Part shown: positions 44,194-53,953 of the stretch, piece after piece
How positions within the stretch are numbered: position 1 is the first letter of the stretch
How the letters are laid out: every line of letters begins with the position of its first letter
Origin: Natronoflexus pectinivorans
GTDB lineage: Bacteria > Bacteroidota > Bacteroidia > Bacteroidales > Marinilabiliaceae
DNA: 64,000 bases
Assembly (NCBI RefSeq): GCF_004345615.1
Contig: NZ_SLWK01000012.1
Coordinates: 54,006 to 118,005 of the forward strand
Direction: 5' to 3'
Notes under the pieces: model-generated
Database searches by the model: none
Told to the model about the DNA's origin: nothing
What the model saw: the letters and a program-made list of their open reading frames with translations, nothing else
Made by a program: the position numbers and the translations under genes

Positions 44194-45615
44194 ATGAAGA
44201 AAGTTGCAATATTTTTACCTGATGGCGTCGGAATTAGGAATTATCTCTTTTCCCGGTTAATCAGCAATCTTATTGAGCAACAAGCACAAGTTGTGCTTAT
44301 TGCTTCATTATCAGATAAAGCGATAAAAGAAGCCGAAAGGGTTCACGGACTAAAGTTTGAAGTGGTTCAGATTCCTGAGTATCGCGAAGGAATTCTTGAA
44401 AAATTTTGCAGAGAACTTGAAAACATCTCTCGTTTAAGAGTTTTTCAGCGAAAGCTGAAAAATCCAACCATCATCCCCGACCATGAATGGGGGCATCTGA
44501 CAAAATACAGAGGGATTGTATGGCTTTTCTATTTCTTAATTCGTTTTGTTTCAAATTTTACTGCCAATTACTCCATCATAAAATTCATCAATAATAAGTA
44601 CTTAAATCGGGTTTCAAAATCACCTTTTATGGCAGGATATAACACGCTTTTAAGTGAAGTTAAACCTGATGTTATTTTGTGTACGCACCAGAGAGCCATC
44701 ACGGCTTCTCCATTGTTTGTAGCTGCAAGCAAGGCTGGAATTGAAACTGCTACAGCCATTTATTCCTGGGATAATTTACCCAAAGCGCGCATGGCCTTCA
44801 GAGCTGGTAAATACCTGGTTTGGTCGCAATATATGAAGGATGAGGTTTTGTTTTATTATCCCGACATCAATCCCGATGATGTTGTGATTACAGGAACTCC
44901 CCAATTTGAATTTTACAGGCAGGATGAGCTTTTGATGAGCCGTGAGCAGTTTTGTGAGCAGTATGGTTTTGACCCCGGCCGGCCAATTGTTTGTTATTCG
45001 GGTGGCGATCGGCTTACAAGTCCTTACGACCAGGATTATCTGGAGGATTTGGCAGCGGCCGTAAAGGCACTTCCCGAAGAGGAGCGTCCACAGATACTTT
45101 TTCGTCGTTGTCCGGTAGATTGGAGTCCACGATTCGACCCTGTAATAGAAAAACACAGTGATGTGATTAAAGCAGTGGACCCGCTTTGGGCTTTTGAAAA
45201 AGATGAAGCAGAGAAATGGACTTTAACGTACCCTCTTTTTTCGGATGTTAAATTGTTGGCTAATGTGGCGCGCCACTGCGATTTGGTTTACAACGTTGGT
45301 TCCACCATGGCGCATGATTACAGCATGTTTGATAAGCCTGCCTGTTACATTAATTATAACCCTGAGAATGCCAATGGAACTTATTCGGTAGAGAAAATAT
45401 ATAAGTATCAGCATTTCAGGAGTATGCCATCGTCTGAGGCTGTTATTTGGGTGAATTCAAAACAGGAAATTTCAGCTTTGGTAGCCAATGCGGTTCGGAA
45501 TCCGCAACAGGTTGCCACACAACGCAAAGCGTGGCTTCAAAAAGTTATTTTGCATCCGGTAACAGAAGCATCCGCCAACATTGCGGGTGTTTTATTAAAC
45601 GGAAAATCTGAGTAG
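44194..45615 (+). CDS. Putative GT-B-fold glycosyltransferase
   Basis: A 473-residue protein I cannot place in a named family. It opens VAIFLPDGVGIRNYLFSRLI like GT-B enzymes, has PDVILCTHQRAITASPLFVAA and AIYSWDNLPKARM in the first half, VVITGTPQFEFY at the hinge, and a C-terminal half with LLANVARHCDLVYNVGSTMAHDY similar in layout to the donor-binding domain of CDP-glycerol- or UDP-sugar transferases. It directly follows neuA, so it is one candidate for the sialyltransferase of the locus; that is inference from position only. Confidence 0.65.
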   Translation: MKKVAIFLPDGVGIRNYLFSRLISNLIEQQAQVVLIASLSDKAIKEAERVHGLKFEVVQIPEYREGILEKFCRELENISRLRVFQRKLKNPTIIPDHEWGHLTKYRGIVWLFYFLIRFVSNFTANYSIIKFINNKYLNRVSKSPFMAGYNTLLSEVKPDVILCTHQRAITASPLFVAASKAGIETATAIYSWDNLPKARMAFRAGKYLVWSQYMKDEVLFYYPDINPDDVVITGTPQFEFYRQDELLMSREQFCEQYGFDPGRPIVCYSGGDRLTSPYDQDYLEDLAAAVKALPEEERPQILFRRCPVDWSPRFDPVIEKHSDVIKAVDPLWAFEKDEAEKWTLTYPLFSDVKLLANVARHCDLVYNVGSTMAHDYSMFDKPACYINYNPENANGTYSVEKIYKYQHFRSMPSSEAVIWVNSKQEISALVANAVRNPQQVATQRKAWLQKVILHPVTEASANIAGVLLNGKSE

Positions 45616-45618
45616 TTC

Positions 45619-46764
45619 ATGCACATCTGTTTTCTTTCTCACGAATACCCAATATGGGCCACCGGCGGAATTGGAACTTTTATCCAAACCACAGGTCGGG
45701 CTCTGGTTGCAGCCGGACATCAGGTTTCGGTTGTAGGTATTGGTTTTAAAGATGAAGAGGAGGTTTTTGATGATGAAGGAGTGACCGTTTACAGATTAGC
45801 ATATCCCCGTTTTTTACAGAAACGGGGAAGGGCAATCAGTCGTGGTTGGGTTATGCGAAAACGGGTATTAAGAATTCATCAACAAACTCCCATTGATATC
45901 CTTGAAACTCCCGAAGCAGGTTTGTATTACTGGTTTGGCAGGCAGTCATTTGTGAAAGTTGTACGAATGCACGGTGGCCATCATTTCTTTGCTGAAAGTG
46001 AGAACAGGGAAGTTAAGTGGGGACGAGGCATGCTTGAAAAAATATCATTCCGAAACGCAGATGCCTTTATTGCAGTTTCGAAATATGTAAAGAGCCACAC
46101 TTCGAAGTATCTTTCAACCGGTAAAAAGCCGGTTGAAGTGATAAGACTTTCGATTAATGACAAGTTATTCAGGCAGGCAGACCGTAGTAAATCAATCAAA
46201 CATCGTTTGGTGTTTGCGGGTACAGTGTGTGAGAAAAAAGGCATCAGGCATTTATTGATAGCTTTGCAACAGGTCATTGTTAAATACCCAAAAGTGCATT
46301 TGGATGTTTATGGGCGGGACTGGAGTTATGCGGATGGGACATCATATACCGCAACATTAAGACATTCTTTTAGTGAAGATTTATTGTCACATGTCACATT
46401 TCACGGGCCGATAAATCTTTCCGATATTCCTGCGAAGTATGAACAAGCTGAGCTTTGTGTGTTTCCATCTTTGATGGAAACACAGGGATTGGTTGCTCCC
46501 GAAGCCATGATGATGGGAAAACCGGTGCTGTTCAGCAATACAGGACCCGGAATGGAGACCATTGAACACATGGTAACCGGATTGCTGTGCAATCCATACG
46601 AACCTAAAGATATTGCAAGGCAGATTGTTTTCGCATTGGAAAATCCCGAACGAATGAGCGAAATCGCTAATTCAGGTCAACGTTTTGCTCAAAAAACATT
46701 TAATTTGAACGAAGTTACTGAGCGAAATATTGATTTTTATCAAAGGCTTTGTAAATTGCATTAA
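45619..46764 (+). CDS. Glycosyltransferase family 4
   Basis: A 381-residue GT-B enzyme. N-terminal glycine-rich acceptor loop (YPIWATGGIGTFIQTTGRAL), nucleotide-domain strand LVFAGTVCEKKGIRHLL, and the retaining-enzyme E-x7-E motif in METQGLVAPEAMMMGKPVL. Starts three bases after the stop of the gene before. Donor sugar unknown. Confidence 0.93.
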   Translation: MHICFLSHEYPIWATGGIGTFIQTTGRALVAAGHQVSVVGIGFKDEEEVFDDEGVTVYRLAYPRFLQKRGRAISRGWVMRKRVLRIHQQTPIDILETPEAGLYYWFGRQSFVKVVRMHGGHHFFAESENREVKWGRGMLEKISFRNADAFIAVSKYVKSHTSKYLSTGKKPVEVIRLSINDKLFRQADRSKSIKHRLVFAGTVCEKKGIRHLLIALQQVIVKYPKVHLDVYGRDWSYADGTSYTATLRHSFSEDLLSHVTFHGPINLSDIPAKYEQAELCVFPSLMETQGLVAPEAMMMGKPVLFSNTGPGMETIEHMVTGLLCNPYEPKDIARQIVFALENPERMSEIANSGQRFAQKTFNLNEVTERNIDFYQRLCKLH

Positions 46765-46776
46765 ATATATCGGTTT

Positions 46777-48189
46777 ATGGTTGATTTGATTCATACAAAG
46801 AGGGGACACATTTTTCTTATTGGATTTCATTTGATGCTTGGCGTTTTGGTGAAATATATGCCATCGCTTGTGGCGATGGCTTATGTGGGGTTGTTTTTGT
46901 GGTTTGTATGGGATGTAGTTTACACTTACGACCGAAACAGCAGAGCCGGTTTTTATGCCATTTACCTGATGGGTTTAGAGATGGTTTACCGAATGGCAGG
47001 TGCACAATTTTCGTGGGAGTTAGGGAAATACGTCTGTATCATCATGTTCATTATCGGTTTGATTATTGGCCATCGCAAGTATATCGCCTGGACATTTGTA
47101 CTTCTTCTCATACTTCTGCTTCCGGCTATGTTTTTGGTGGAAGGGAGCAGTTCAGTTGAAATCAGAAAAAGCATACTTTTTAATATGTCGGGACCCTTAA
47201 CTTTGGTCATGGCTGGATTGTACTTTTTCCGACGTCCTATTGAGGAGGATTTATTTTATCATCAAATGCGGATGGCGTTTCTACCTGCATTTACAATTAT
47301 TGCAGCATTATCGGTGATGGCTAATATTTCCCATTTGGAGTTTGCCAGCGTGCAATCCAGTGGTGCTGCTGCCGGAGGTTTTGGACCCAACCAGGTTTCC
47401 ACTGTATTGGGCTGGTTCATTTTAATGGTGTTGTTGTTTAAGATAAATAAAAGACAAATTACCGTCTGGAATTGGCTTGATTGGGTTATGTTATTCTATT
47501 TGGTATTAAGAGCTTTGCTGACTTTTTCGAGAGGAGGGGTGTTTGGTAGTTTGTTGGCGTTCACTGCAGCTGTTATGGTTTTGGTGGTTACATTCCCGAG
47601 TTATAGGAAGCAATTACGAAAGGCTGCTCCGTATATTCTGGTAGGAATTCTTTTCTTTATCGGGGTGTTTTTCGTGGCTAACCGCATAACCAATAATTTT
47701 CTTCTATATCGGTATCAGGGGTTAACTACAACAGAGGTTCAAACAGGTGTCCGACATGCCAATCGAAGTGTGCTCACAGGTCGGGATGCCATAATTCGTG
47801 CCGACGTTCAGATATTTAAGGATAATCCTATGCTGGGGGTGGGGTATGGAATGGCTGAAGGACACCGAGCCCGTTATTACGGGCAGTTTGCAGCTGCGCA
47901 CACAGAATTTGCACGACTTCTTTCGGAACATGGTATCTCAGGTGTAATTTTTATGTTGTTGGGGATGATTTGGTTGCCCATAACTTTTTTTATGCGGGTG
48001 CGTTCTCCAATGACGCGGTTCTATTTTTTGGCATTCTACCTGTTAAGTATGTTCACCATGTTTCACGCTGCCATGCGTTTGGCTTTGCCTGGCGTGCTGT
48101 TTGGTGCAGCTTTTATGATGATTAAGATGCAACCAAAAATTGAATCTAAAACGAAGGAAGAGTTTCATCAATTAGAGATGGCTGGCTAG
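46777..48189 (+). CDS. Wzy-like O-antigen/capsule polymerase
   Basis: A 470-residue integral membrane protein with at least ten hydrophobic segments spread from residue 8 to 455. A large loop between the late helices (about 305-375) carries the O-antigen polymerase/ligase-type signature RDAIIRADVQIFKDNPMLGVGYG, followed by HTEFARLLSEHG. This layout is that of Wzy polymerases and WaaL ligases; a role as polymerase fits the neighbours (GT4 genes before and after) and the absence of any other candidate here. Confidence 0.85.
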   Translation: MVDLIHTKRGHIFLIGFHLMLGVLVKYMPSLVAMAYVGLFLWFVWDVVYTYDRNSRAGFYAIYLMGLEMVYRMAGAQFSWELGKYVCIIMFIIGLIIGHRKYIAWTFVLLLILLLPAMFLVEGSSSVEIRKSILFNMSGPLTLVMAGLYFFRRPIEEDLFYHQMRMAFLPAFTIIAALSVMANISHLEFASVQSSGAAAGGFGPNQVSTVLGWFILMVLLFKINKRQITVWNWLDWVMLFYLVLRALLTFSRGGVFGSLLAFTAAVMVLVVTFPSYRKQLRKAAPYILVGILFFIGVFFVANRITNNFLLYRYQGLTTTEVQTGVRHANRSVLTGRDAIIRADVQIFKDNPMLGVGYGMAEGHRARYYGQFAAAHTEFARLLSEHGISGVIFMLLGMIWLPITFFMRVRSPMTRFYFLAFYLLSMFTMFHAAMRLALPGVLFGAAFMMIKMQPKIESKTKEEFHQLEMAG

Positions 48190-48204
48190 TTTTTTAATTT
48201 TTAT

Positions 48205-49335
48205 ATGCGATTCTTAATAGTATCTCCCGTTATTCACAAATCTGCATCAAATGGTTTTGCCGGATACACACCCTATATCAGGGAGATGAATTTGTGGTTG
48301 AAGCATGTGGACGAAGTTGTTGTAGCAGCTCCATCTATCAAGCAAAATCCAGACCCTCTTGAGTCTTTTTATGACCATCCCCGGTTAAGATTCGTAGAAT
48401 TGCCGGAGATTGATACAACCTCTTTTTTAAAGCTTCTTAAATCCTTATTAGCAGTTCCTCTTATATTACTCAGGTTGTTTCGTGAGATGTATCGTACCGA
48501 CCATATTCACTTGCGTTGTCCTTCGAATATGGGTTTGCTTGGCTCTTTTGTTCAGTTGTTCTTTCCAGGAAAACCCAAAACAGTAAAATATGCCAATAAC
48601 TGGGATTGGCAAAGCGTTCAGCCTTTGACTTATCGTATTCAGCAAAGGATTTTAAGAAACTCTTTGCTGACTCATAACGCAAAAGTTTTGGTATACGGTG
48701 ACTGGAATGAGCGAAGTAAAAATATCGTTCCTTTTTTTACAGCATCTTATTCGAAGAAAAAGGCTCACCCTGTTGAAATTCGGGAGATAAACAAAGAAGA
48801 GCCTATGAAAATGTTGTTTGTCGGCACATTAACATCCAACAAACGACCAATGCTAGCTATTCAGGTTTTGGAGCAACTTCGGAATAGTGGCATTGAGACT
48901 CAGTTGATCTTGCTTGGGGATGGCTTTCAAAGAGATGAAGTCGAGGATTATCTTCAAACGAATAAGTTGACGTCTGTTGTTCATATAAAAGGAAAAGTTG
49001 CTCCCGATGATGTGATTGAATATTTCAAAGAGAGCCATTTTCTGGTTTTTCTGTCGCAATCGGAAGGGTGGCCTAAAGTTGTGGCTGAAAGTATGTGGTG
49101 GGGATGTTTACCGGTAACTACCAACGTTTCGTGTGTTAAGCAGATGATTGGTGATGGAACGAGAGGTGTTTTGGTAGAACCTGAGCAAGAGATGGTGGTA
49201 AAATCAATTGAGGAACTCATTAACAATCCTGAAAAGTATAAATCAATGTGTGAAGAGGCGATGACATGGTCGCGACAATACCATCTTGAAAGATTTGAGG
49301 AGGAGATTGTTAAATTTTTAAATGCAGCCTCATGA
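48205..49335 (+). CDS. Glycosyltransferase family 4
   Basis: A 376-residue GT-B enzyme. KMLFVGTLTSNKRPMLAIQV begins the donor-binding domain and SEGWPKVVAESMWWGCLPV holds the E-x7-E motif. The N-terminal half has a hydrophobic amphipathic stretch (LLKSLLAVPLILLRLFREM) that could touch the membrane. Overlaps the next gene by four bases. Confidence 0.92.
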   Translation: MRFLIVSPVIHKSASNGFAGYTPYIREMNLWLKHVDEVVVAAPSIKQNPDPLESFYDHPRLRFVELPEIDTTSFLKLLKSLLAVPLILLRLFREMYRTDHIHLRCPSNMGLLGSFVQLFFPGKPKTVKYANNWDWQSVQPLTYRIQQRILRNSLLTHNAKVLVYGDWNERSKNIVPFFTASYSKKKAHPVEIREINKEEPMKMLFVGTLTSNKRPMLAIQVLEQLRNSGIETQLILLGDGFQRDEVEDYLQTNKLTSVVHIKGKVAPDDVIEYFKESHFLVFLSQSEGWPKVVAESMWWGCLPVTTNVSCVKQMIGDGTRGVLVEPEQEMVVKSIEELINNPEKYKSMCEEAMTWSRQYHLERFEEEIVKFLNAAS

Positions 49336-50432
49336 GAGTTCTTTCCATGATTGACTCCCTGATAGCAGCCGGGGCGGAACGTATGGCTGTAAATATTTCC
49401 AACGGACTATCAGAGAAAGGCATTGAGAGCCATTTGTGTGCCACTCACGCCGGAGGTCCACTGGAGGAGTTTGTTTCTCCAAAGGTTCCGTTGTTCATTC
49501 TTGAGAAAAGAAATGCTTTGGATTTTTCCGCTCTTCGTCGGCTGAAAAAATATATCAGAGAACATCGTATTGACATTATTCATGCACATTCATCATCGGT
49601 TTACTGGGCTGTTTTGGCTAAGTGGACGGGCAGCAGGGTAAAAGTAATTTGGCACGACCATTATGGGTTTAGTGAACAGTTGCACGAGCGAAGTTCCTCA
49701 GTTTTAAAACTGATGGCTTCATCCATTTCGCATGCATTTGTGGTGAATGATAAACTTCGGAATTATGCCGTGGACAGCTTAATGATGCCCGAAAATCAGG
49801 TCTCCTTTTTAGCAAATTTTGCGGATATAAATATTGATGGGAACGTCAATCGAGAAATAAACTTACCGGGATTGGATCAATATCCGAAACTGGTTTGTCT
49901 GGCCAATTTGCGTCCCCAGAAGGACCATCATAATTTGTTGGATGCTTTTATTTTGATGAAAAAACAGCATGAAAATGCTGTTTTATACCTTGTAGGTGGT
50001 CACTTTTCTGATGATTATTATTTCTCTTTGATTGAACGAACTAAAAGCGATGAGAATTTAAAGGGAAGCGTTCATATTTTAGGTTCAAGAAATGATGTGG
50101 CTGAAATCCTAAGTGCCTGCGATATTGGAGTGCTCTCTTCATTGTCGGAAGGTTTGCCGGTTTCACTATTGGAATATGGTTTGGCTGGTTTGCCTGTGGT
50201 TTGTACAAATGTTGGGGATTGCAAATTTGTTTTGGATGGCGGAAAACTTGGAAAACTTGTAGAGCCAGCTAATTCAACAGAACTGGCTGAAGCATTGAAG
50301 TCTATGTTGGTAAATCCCCAAACGATGAAGGAGTTTGGGAGCGCGTTTAAAAATCATGTTCACAAAGAGTTTTCAAAAGATGGTGCAATGAACAAAATCA
50401 TTGATGTTTATAAATCTGTTTTGGCTGTATGA
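49332..50432 (+). CDS. Glycosyltransferase family 4
   Basis: A 366-residue GT-B enzyme. DSLIAAGAERMAVNISNGL is the N-terminal acceptor loop; VCLANLRPQKDHHNLLDAF and SEGLPVSLLEYGLAGLPVV (E-x7-E) mark the donor domain. Four-base ATGA overlaps on both sides show tight coupling with the flanking GT genes. Confidence 0.93.
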   Translation: MRVLSMIDSLIAAGAERMAVNISNGLSEKGIESHLCATHAGGPLEEFVSPKVPLFILEKRNALDFSALRRLKKYIREHRIDIIHAHSSSVYWAVLAKWTGSRVKVIWHDHYGFSEQLHERSSSVLKLMASSISHAFVVNDKLRNYAVDSLMMPENQVSFLANFADINIDGNVNREINLPGLDQYPKLVCLANLRPQKDHHNLLDAFILMKKQHENAVLYLVGGHFSDDYYFSLIERTKSDENLKGSVHILGSRNDVAEILSACDIGVLSSLSEGLPVSLLEYGLAGLPVVCTNVGDCKFVLDGGKLGKLVEPANSTELAEALKSMLVNPQTMKEFGSAFKNHVHKEFSKDGAMNKIIDVYKSVLAV

Positions 50433-51508
50433 AGAAAAAATCGGTTAAAACTTTATTCGTAGGGCCTTTTTCACCGCCTTTTACAGGGGATGGTGTTAAG
50501 AATAGTTGCTTGAAAGAGGGTTTTGAATCCCTTGGTGCAAAAGATTTTATCTGGTTCGACTCTATTTGCCGAAAGGGCAACAGGTTTTTACACCTGTTGC
50601 AACTTATTCCGCTGATGTGTAAAAGCCGACAAATCATACTCTCACTGAACAGAGAAGGTCGTTTTTTTACCATCTGGCTGTTTTTCCTTATCAGGATTTT
50701 TTTCCAAAAAAAAGCGGCACTGTATGTGGTAGGAGGGACGTTCGACCTTCAATTAATGGATATGCCTGTTTTTAACCGTCGTTTATACATCAATGCCATT
50801 AATAAGTTGGATGGGATATTTGCTGAATCTGCAGCGTTGAAAAAAGGCCTGGAAAATCTGGGGATTAAAAATGTTGAAATAGTTTATAATCCCCGAAAAG
50901 ATAGTGGTGATAAATGGCAATTGACCAATGAAAATAGCGGGAAAGTGCTTTTTATCTCCAGAGTGACCGAAGTTAAAGGAGTTACAGTATTAATGGATGC
51001 TTTTGAAAGTCTGGCTGGAGATGATTCCGATTTAACTCTGGATATCTATGGTCCGGTTGACGAAGGTTACCACGATTATTTTGTGAAAAGGGTGAATGCC
51101 TCAAAAGGAAAAATCAAATACTGTGGCATGATTGACCCCCTAGAGGTGCAATCTGTTTTAGTTAACTATCACTTTTTGGCTCTGCCAACATTTCATTTTG
51201 GAGAAGGTTTACCGGGCATCCTGGTGGAGGCTGGAATGGCCGGAACACCTATTGTAATCACTCGATTTAATGCGCTTCCCGAATATTTTGAAGATGAAAA
51301 AAGTGCTCTTTTCGTGGAGCCGCAGGATGTTTCTGACTTGCAAAATGCCATGGGGAAATTGTTGAAAAATCCTGATTTGTCAGAAACTCTTAGTGATGGC
51401 ATACAAAAGGTGGCTGAGCCATTTCGGGTTGAAATGGTAATTGAGCAATCTTTGGATTTATTTAGAGGTTATGGCTGGAACATTATAACAGAGGGAGATG
51501 GGTATTGA
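50429..51508 (+). CDS. Glycosyltransferase family 4
   Basis: A 359-residue GT-B enzyme. VGPFSPPFTGDGVKN at the N terminus, LFISRVTEVKGVTVLMDAF in the donor domain and FGEGLPGILVEAGMAGTPIV with the E-x7-E motif. It overlaps the adenylating-enzyme gene that follows by 11 bases. Confidence 0.92.
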   Translation: MKKKSVKTLFVGPFSPPFTGDGVKNSCLKEGFESLGAKDFIWFDSICRKGNRFLHLLQLIPLMCKSRQIILSLNREGRFFTIWLFFLIRIFFQKKAALYVVGGTFDLQLMDMPVFNRRLYINAINKLDGIFAESAALKKGLENLGIKNVEIVYNPRKDSGDKWQLTNENSGKVLFISRVTEVKGVTVLMDAFESLAGDDSDLTLDIYGPVDEGYHDYFVKRVNASKGKIKYCGMIDPLEVQSVLVNYHFLALPTFHFGEGLPGILVEAGMAGTPIVITRFNALPEYFEDEKSALFVEPQDVSDLQNAMGKLLKNPDLSETLSDGIQKVAEPFRVEMVIEQSLDLFRGYGWNIITEGDGY

Positions 51509-52784
51509 TTTTTTTCGAGTTTTGAAAGTTTTGGGCTTCCCCGTTAGGGAAGCTTGTGATATGTTTTCACAAATCCCCTTCGAGGGGGATTTGCTGCAGT
51601 GGCAAAGAGAAAAAGCAGATGAAATATTCAGGTTTCATTATAAAGAAAACGAATTTTATCGAAATTTTGTTGGATTCGAACCAAAAGAGTGGACAAAGAT
51701 TCCCGTTATAAAAAGAGCTGATTTAAAAGGAGGTTTCAGGGGTAAACTGCCAGCATCGGTTCAAAATCAAAAACTTTATCTAAGCAGCACGTCAGGCTCA
51801 TCAGGCGACCCGCTTTACTTTGCACGCGACAGGATGTCTCATGCTCTGGTTTGGCTGAATGTGGAGCGACTATATAATCAAGTCGGGTTATCGGTGAATC
51901 ATCGACAGGCACGGATGTTTGGTATATCCCGGCAGCCTGTTGGAAGGTTAAAAGCCAGACTTAAAGACAACCTCTCTAATCGTTATCGATTCAATGTATT
52001 TGATTTGTCAGATGAAGCATTTGAAAAGTGGGTGCAGAAATTCAGAAGGGGCAGGTTCACATATATTTATGGATATACAAATTCATTGGTGGCTTTTGCT
52101 CGTTTTCTCAAAAACAGCAACATCACTCTTGCCGATGTTGCAAAGTCATTGAGAGCCTGCATTGTGACATCAGAAGTATGCACAGAAAAAGATGCTCAAA
52201 CTCTCAGGGAAGCTTTAGGAGTCCCTGTCTACAATGAATATGGTTCGTCTGAATTGGGTGTGATGGGATTTAAGCAAAATGGCTTTTGGTGCGGTTCAGA
52301 TGGATTGTTATATTTCGAAGTTCTTGATGAAAACGATGAGATTGTTCCGGATGGTGAGACAGGTTATTTAACCTGCACGGCATTGTTTAATCGTGCGACT
52401 CCTTTTATCCGTTATAGAATAGGCGATTTGGCAGTTATAAATAGAAGCAGCGGCATCACCAAAATAGAGAAGGTAATGGGTAGTCTGAACGATATGGCTC
52501 TTTTGCCTTCAGGCAAAAGAGTTCCCGGAATCTCATTCTATTTCGTAGCAGAGGAGCTATTAGATAAATCGGACATTGTTAAAGAGTTTCTATTCAGACA
52601 AACATCTCACGGATTTGTGTTTGAGTATGTGGCTTCAAGAGATTTAAACGGGGTGGAGTTTGATGCTTTAAAGCGTGGCTTTGACGCAATTGTAGGCAAA
52701 GGAACTACTCTGATTTTAAAGCGGGTAGAACAACTTCAGAGAGGGTTAAACGGTAAGTTCAAACACTTTATTTCAGAATTATGA
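51498..52784 (+). CDS. CapK/PaaK-like adenylate-forming enzyme
   Basis: A 428-residue member of the phenylacetate-CoA ligase-like group of adenylate-forming enzymes, often found in capsule clusters (CapK). The P-loop-like motif is YLSSTSGSSGDPLYFARD; YNEYGSSELGVMGF and FIRYRIGDLAVIN follow as in the family. The C-terminal domain ends NGKFKHFISEL with the conserved lysine. It probably activates an organic acid for attachment to the glycan rather than phenylacetate; the acid is unknown. Confidence 0.85.
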   Translation: MGIDFFRVLKVLGFPVREACDMFSQIPFEGDLLQWQREKADEIFRFHYKENEFYRNFVGFEPKEWTKIPVIKRADLKGGFRGKLPASVQNQKLYLSSTSGSSGDPLYFARDRMSHALVWLNVERLYNQVGLSVNHRQARMFGISRQPVGRLKARLKDNLSNRYRFNVFDLSDEAFEKWVQKFRRGRFTYIYGYTNSLVAFARFLKNSNITLADVAKSLRACIVTSEVCTEKDAQTLREALGVPVYNEYGSSELGVMGFKQNGFWCGSDGLLYFEVLDENDEIVPDGETGYLTCTALFNRATPFIRYRIGDLAVINRSSGITKIEKVMGSLNDMALLPSGKRVPGISFYFVAEELLDKSDIVKEFLFRQTSHGFVFEYVASRDLNGVEFDALKRGFDAIVGKGTTLILKRVEQLQRGLNGKFKHFISEL

Positions 52785-53818
52785 CGGAGCAGCCTTTTGT
52801 TTCAGTGGTTTTGCCCATCAGGAACGAGGAGAAATATATAGCAGCTACTTTAACAACAGTCTTAGAACAGGATTATCCTAAAGAAAAGCTGGAAATCATC
52901 ATTGCCGATGGCATGTCAACCGACAACACCCGACAGGTGGTTGAGCAGTTCATTTCTGAAAAGAGTGGTTTAAAAATAGAGTTGGTGGACAATCCGGAAC
53001 TGACTGTCCCTTTCGGTTTGAACCGAAGCATTACCTCCTCAACGGGAGACGTCATTGTGAGAATGGATGCGCATTCTGTATATCCGTCAAACTATATTTC
53101 CAGGCTTGTAAAGGCGCTGTTTGCCTTAAATGCTGATAATGTAGGTGGAGTGGTGGATACTGTGCCTGCAAATGATAAAGTAAAGAGTAAAGCAATTGCC
53201 ATTGCTTTGAGTCACCCTCTGGGAGTTGGAAATTCTTATTTTAGAATTGGTAGTGACAAGATAAAAGAGGTTGACACGGTGCCATTTGGTTGTTTTAGAA
53301 GAGAGGTGTTTCAAAAAAATGGCATGTTCGACGAAGACTTGGTTCGAAATCAGGACGATGAGTTTAACGGCCGCATGAAAAATGCCGGAATGAAAATTCT
53401 TCTCATTCCCGATGTCGTTGTGAAATATTTTGCCAGAGACTCTTTTTCGAAACTATATAAAATGTATTTTCAGTATGGCCTTTATAAGCCATTGGCAGGA
53501 TACAAACTTGGCGGAATACCTACGGTGCGTCAGTTGATTCCATTTTTCTTTGTGTTGTTTCTGTTTGGTGGTCTGCTGTTGTCGCTGCTACTAAAGCCAT
53601 TGTTTTATGTTTATTTCGTTGGTGTTTTGACCTACCTTACCTTGCTGGTTGGAATTTCCATAAAGCTAAGCTTTAAACACAAACAGCCATTGATGTTTCA
53701 TTTGGTTTGGAGTTTTTTTATACTCCATTTTTCATACGGGGTTGGCTATTTGCGAGGACTAACAGCACTGGTTTTAGGTCAGAAAGGCAGGTTCCGGAAG
53801 AGCAGCCTGTCGAGGTGA
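52781..53818 (+). CDS. Glycosyltransferase family 2 with C-terminal membrane helices
   Basis: A 345-residue GT-A enzyme of the succinoglycan-type group. VSVVLPIRNEEKYIAATLTT, IIIADGMSTDNTR, the DXD-like RMDAHSVYP and the acidic VRNQDDEFNGRMKNAG form the catalytic domain. Two or three hydrophobic helices follow (about 245-330), anchoring it in the inner membrane. Last gene before the inserted cassette at 53954. Confidence 0.92.
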   Translation: MTEQPFVSVVLPIRNEEKYIAATLTTVLEQDYPKEKLEIIIADGMSTDNTRQVVEQFISEKSGLKIELVDNPELTVPFGLNRSITSSTGDVIVRMDAHSVYPSNYISRLVKALFALNADNVGGVVDTVPANDKVKSKAIAIALSHPLGVGNSYFRIGSDKIKEVDTVPFGCFRREVFQKNGMFDEDLVRNQDDEFNGRMKNAGMKILLIPDVVVKYFARDSFSKLYKMYFQYGLYKPLAGYKLGGIPTVRQLIPFFFVLFLFGGLLLSLLLKPLFYVYFVGVLTYLTLLVGISIKLSFKHKQPLMFHLVWSFFILHFSYGVGYLRGLTALVLGQKGRFRKSSLSR

Positions 53819-53941
53819 TGGATATAGCTTGGGAAGGTATTGTTTATTCAATCTGAGGGAACTGTTTGTTTTTGCGGTTTGCTGTAAATGAGTCGGTTAT
53901 TAATTAATTTGCGAAAAATTTAGCATTGCAAAATCAAATTG

Positions 53942-53949
53942 TATCTTTG
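53942..53949 (+). promoter_or_regulatory. -7 promoter box of the DUF488 cassette (TATCTTTG)
   Basis: TATCTTTG, followed by TTTC, is an exact TAnnTTTG match. A TTTA at 53919-53922, 19 bases upstream, is a one-mismatch -33 box. The ATG of the downstream gene begins four bases after the box, so the predicted start site falls on or next to the start codon. Confidence 0.6.
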
Positions 53950-53953
53950 TTTC

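Noticed and set aside
53939..53953. TTG start for the DUF488 gene
   Set aside because: The codons lie inside the TATCTTTG promoter box; the ATG at 53954 is the first sensible start.
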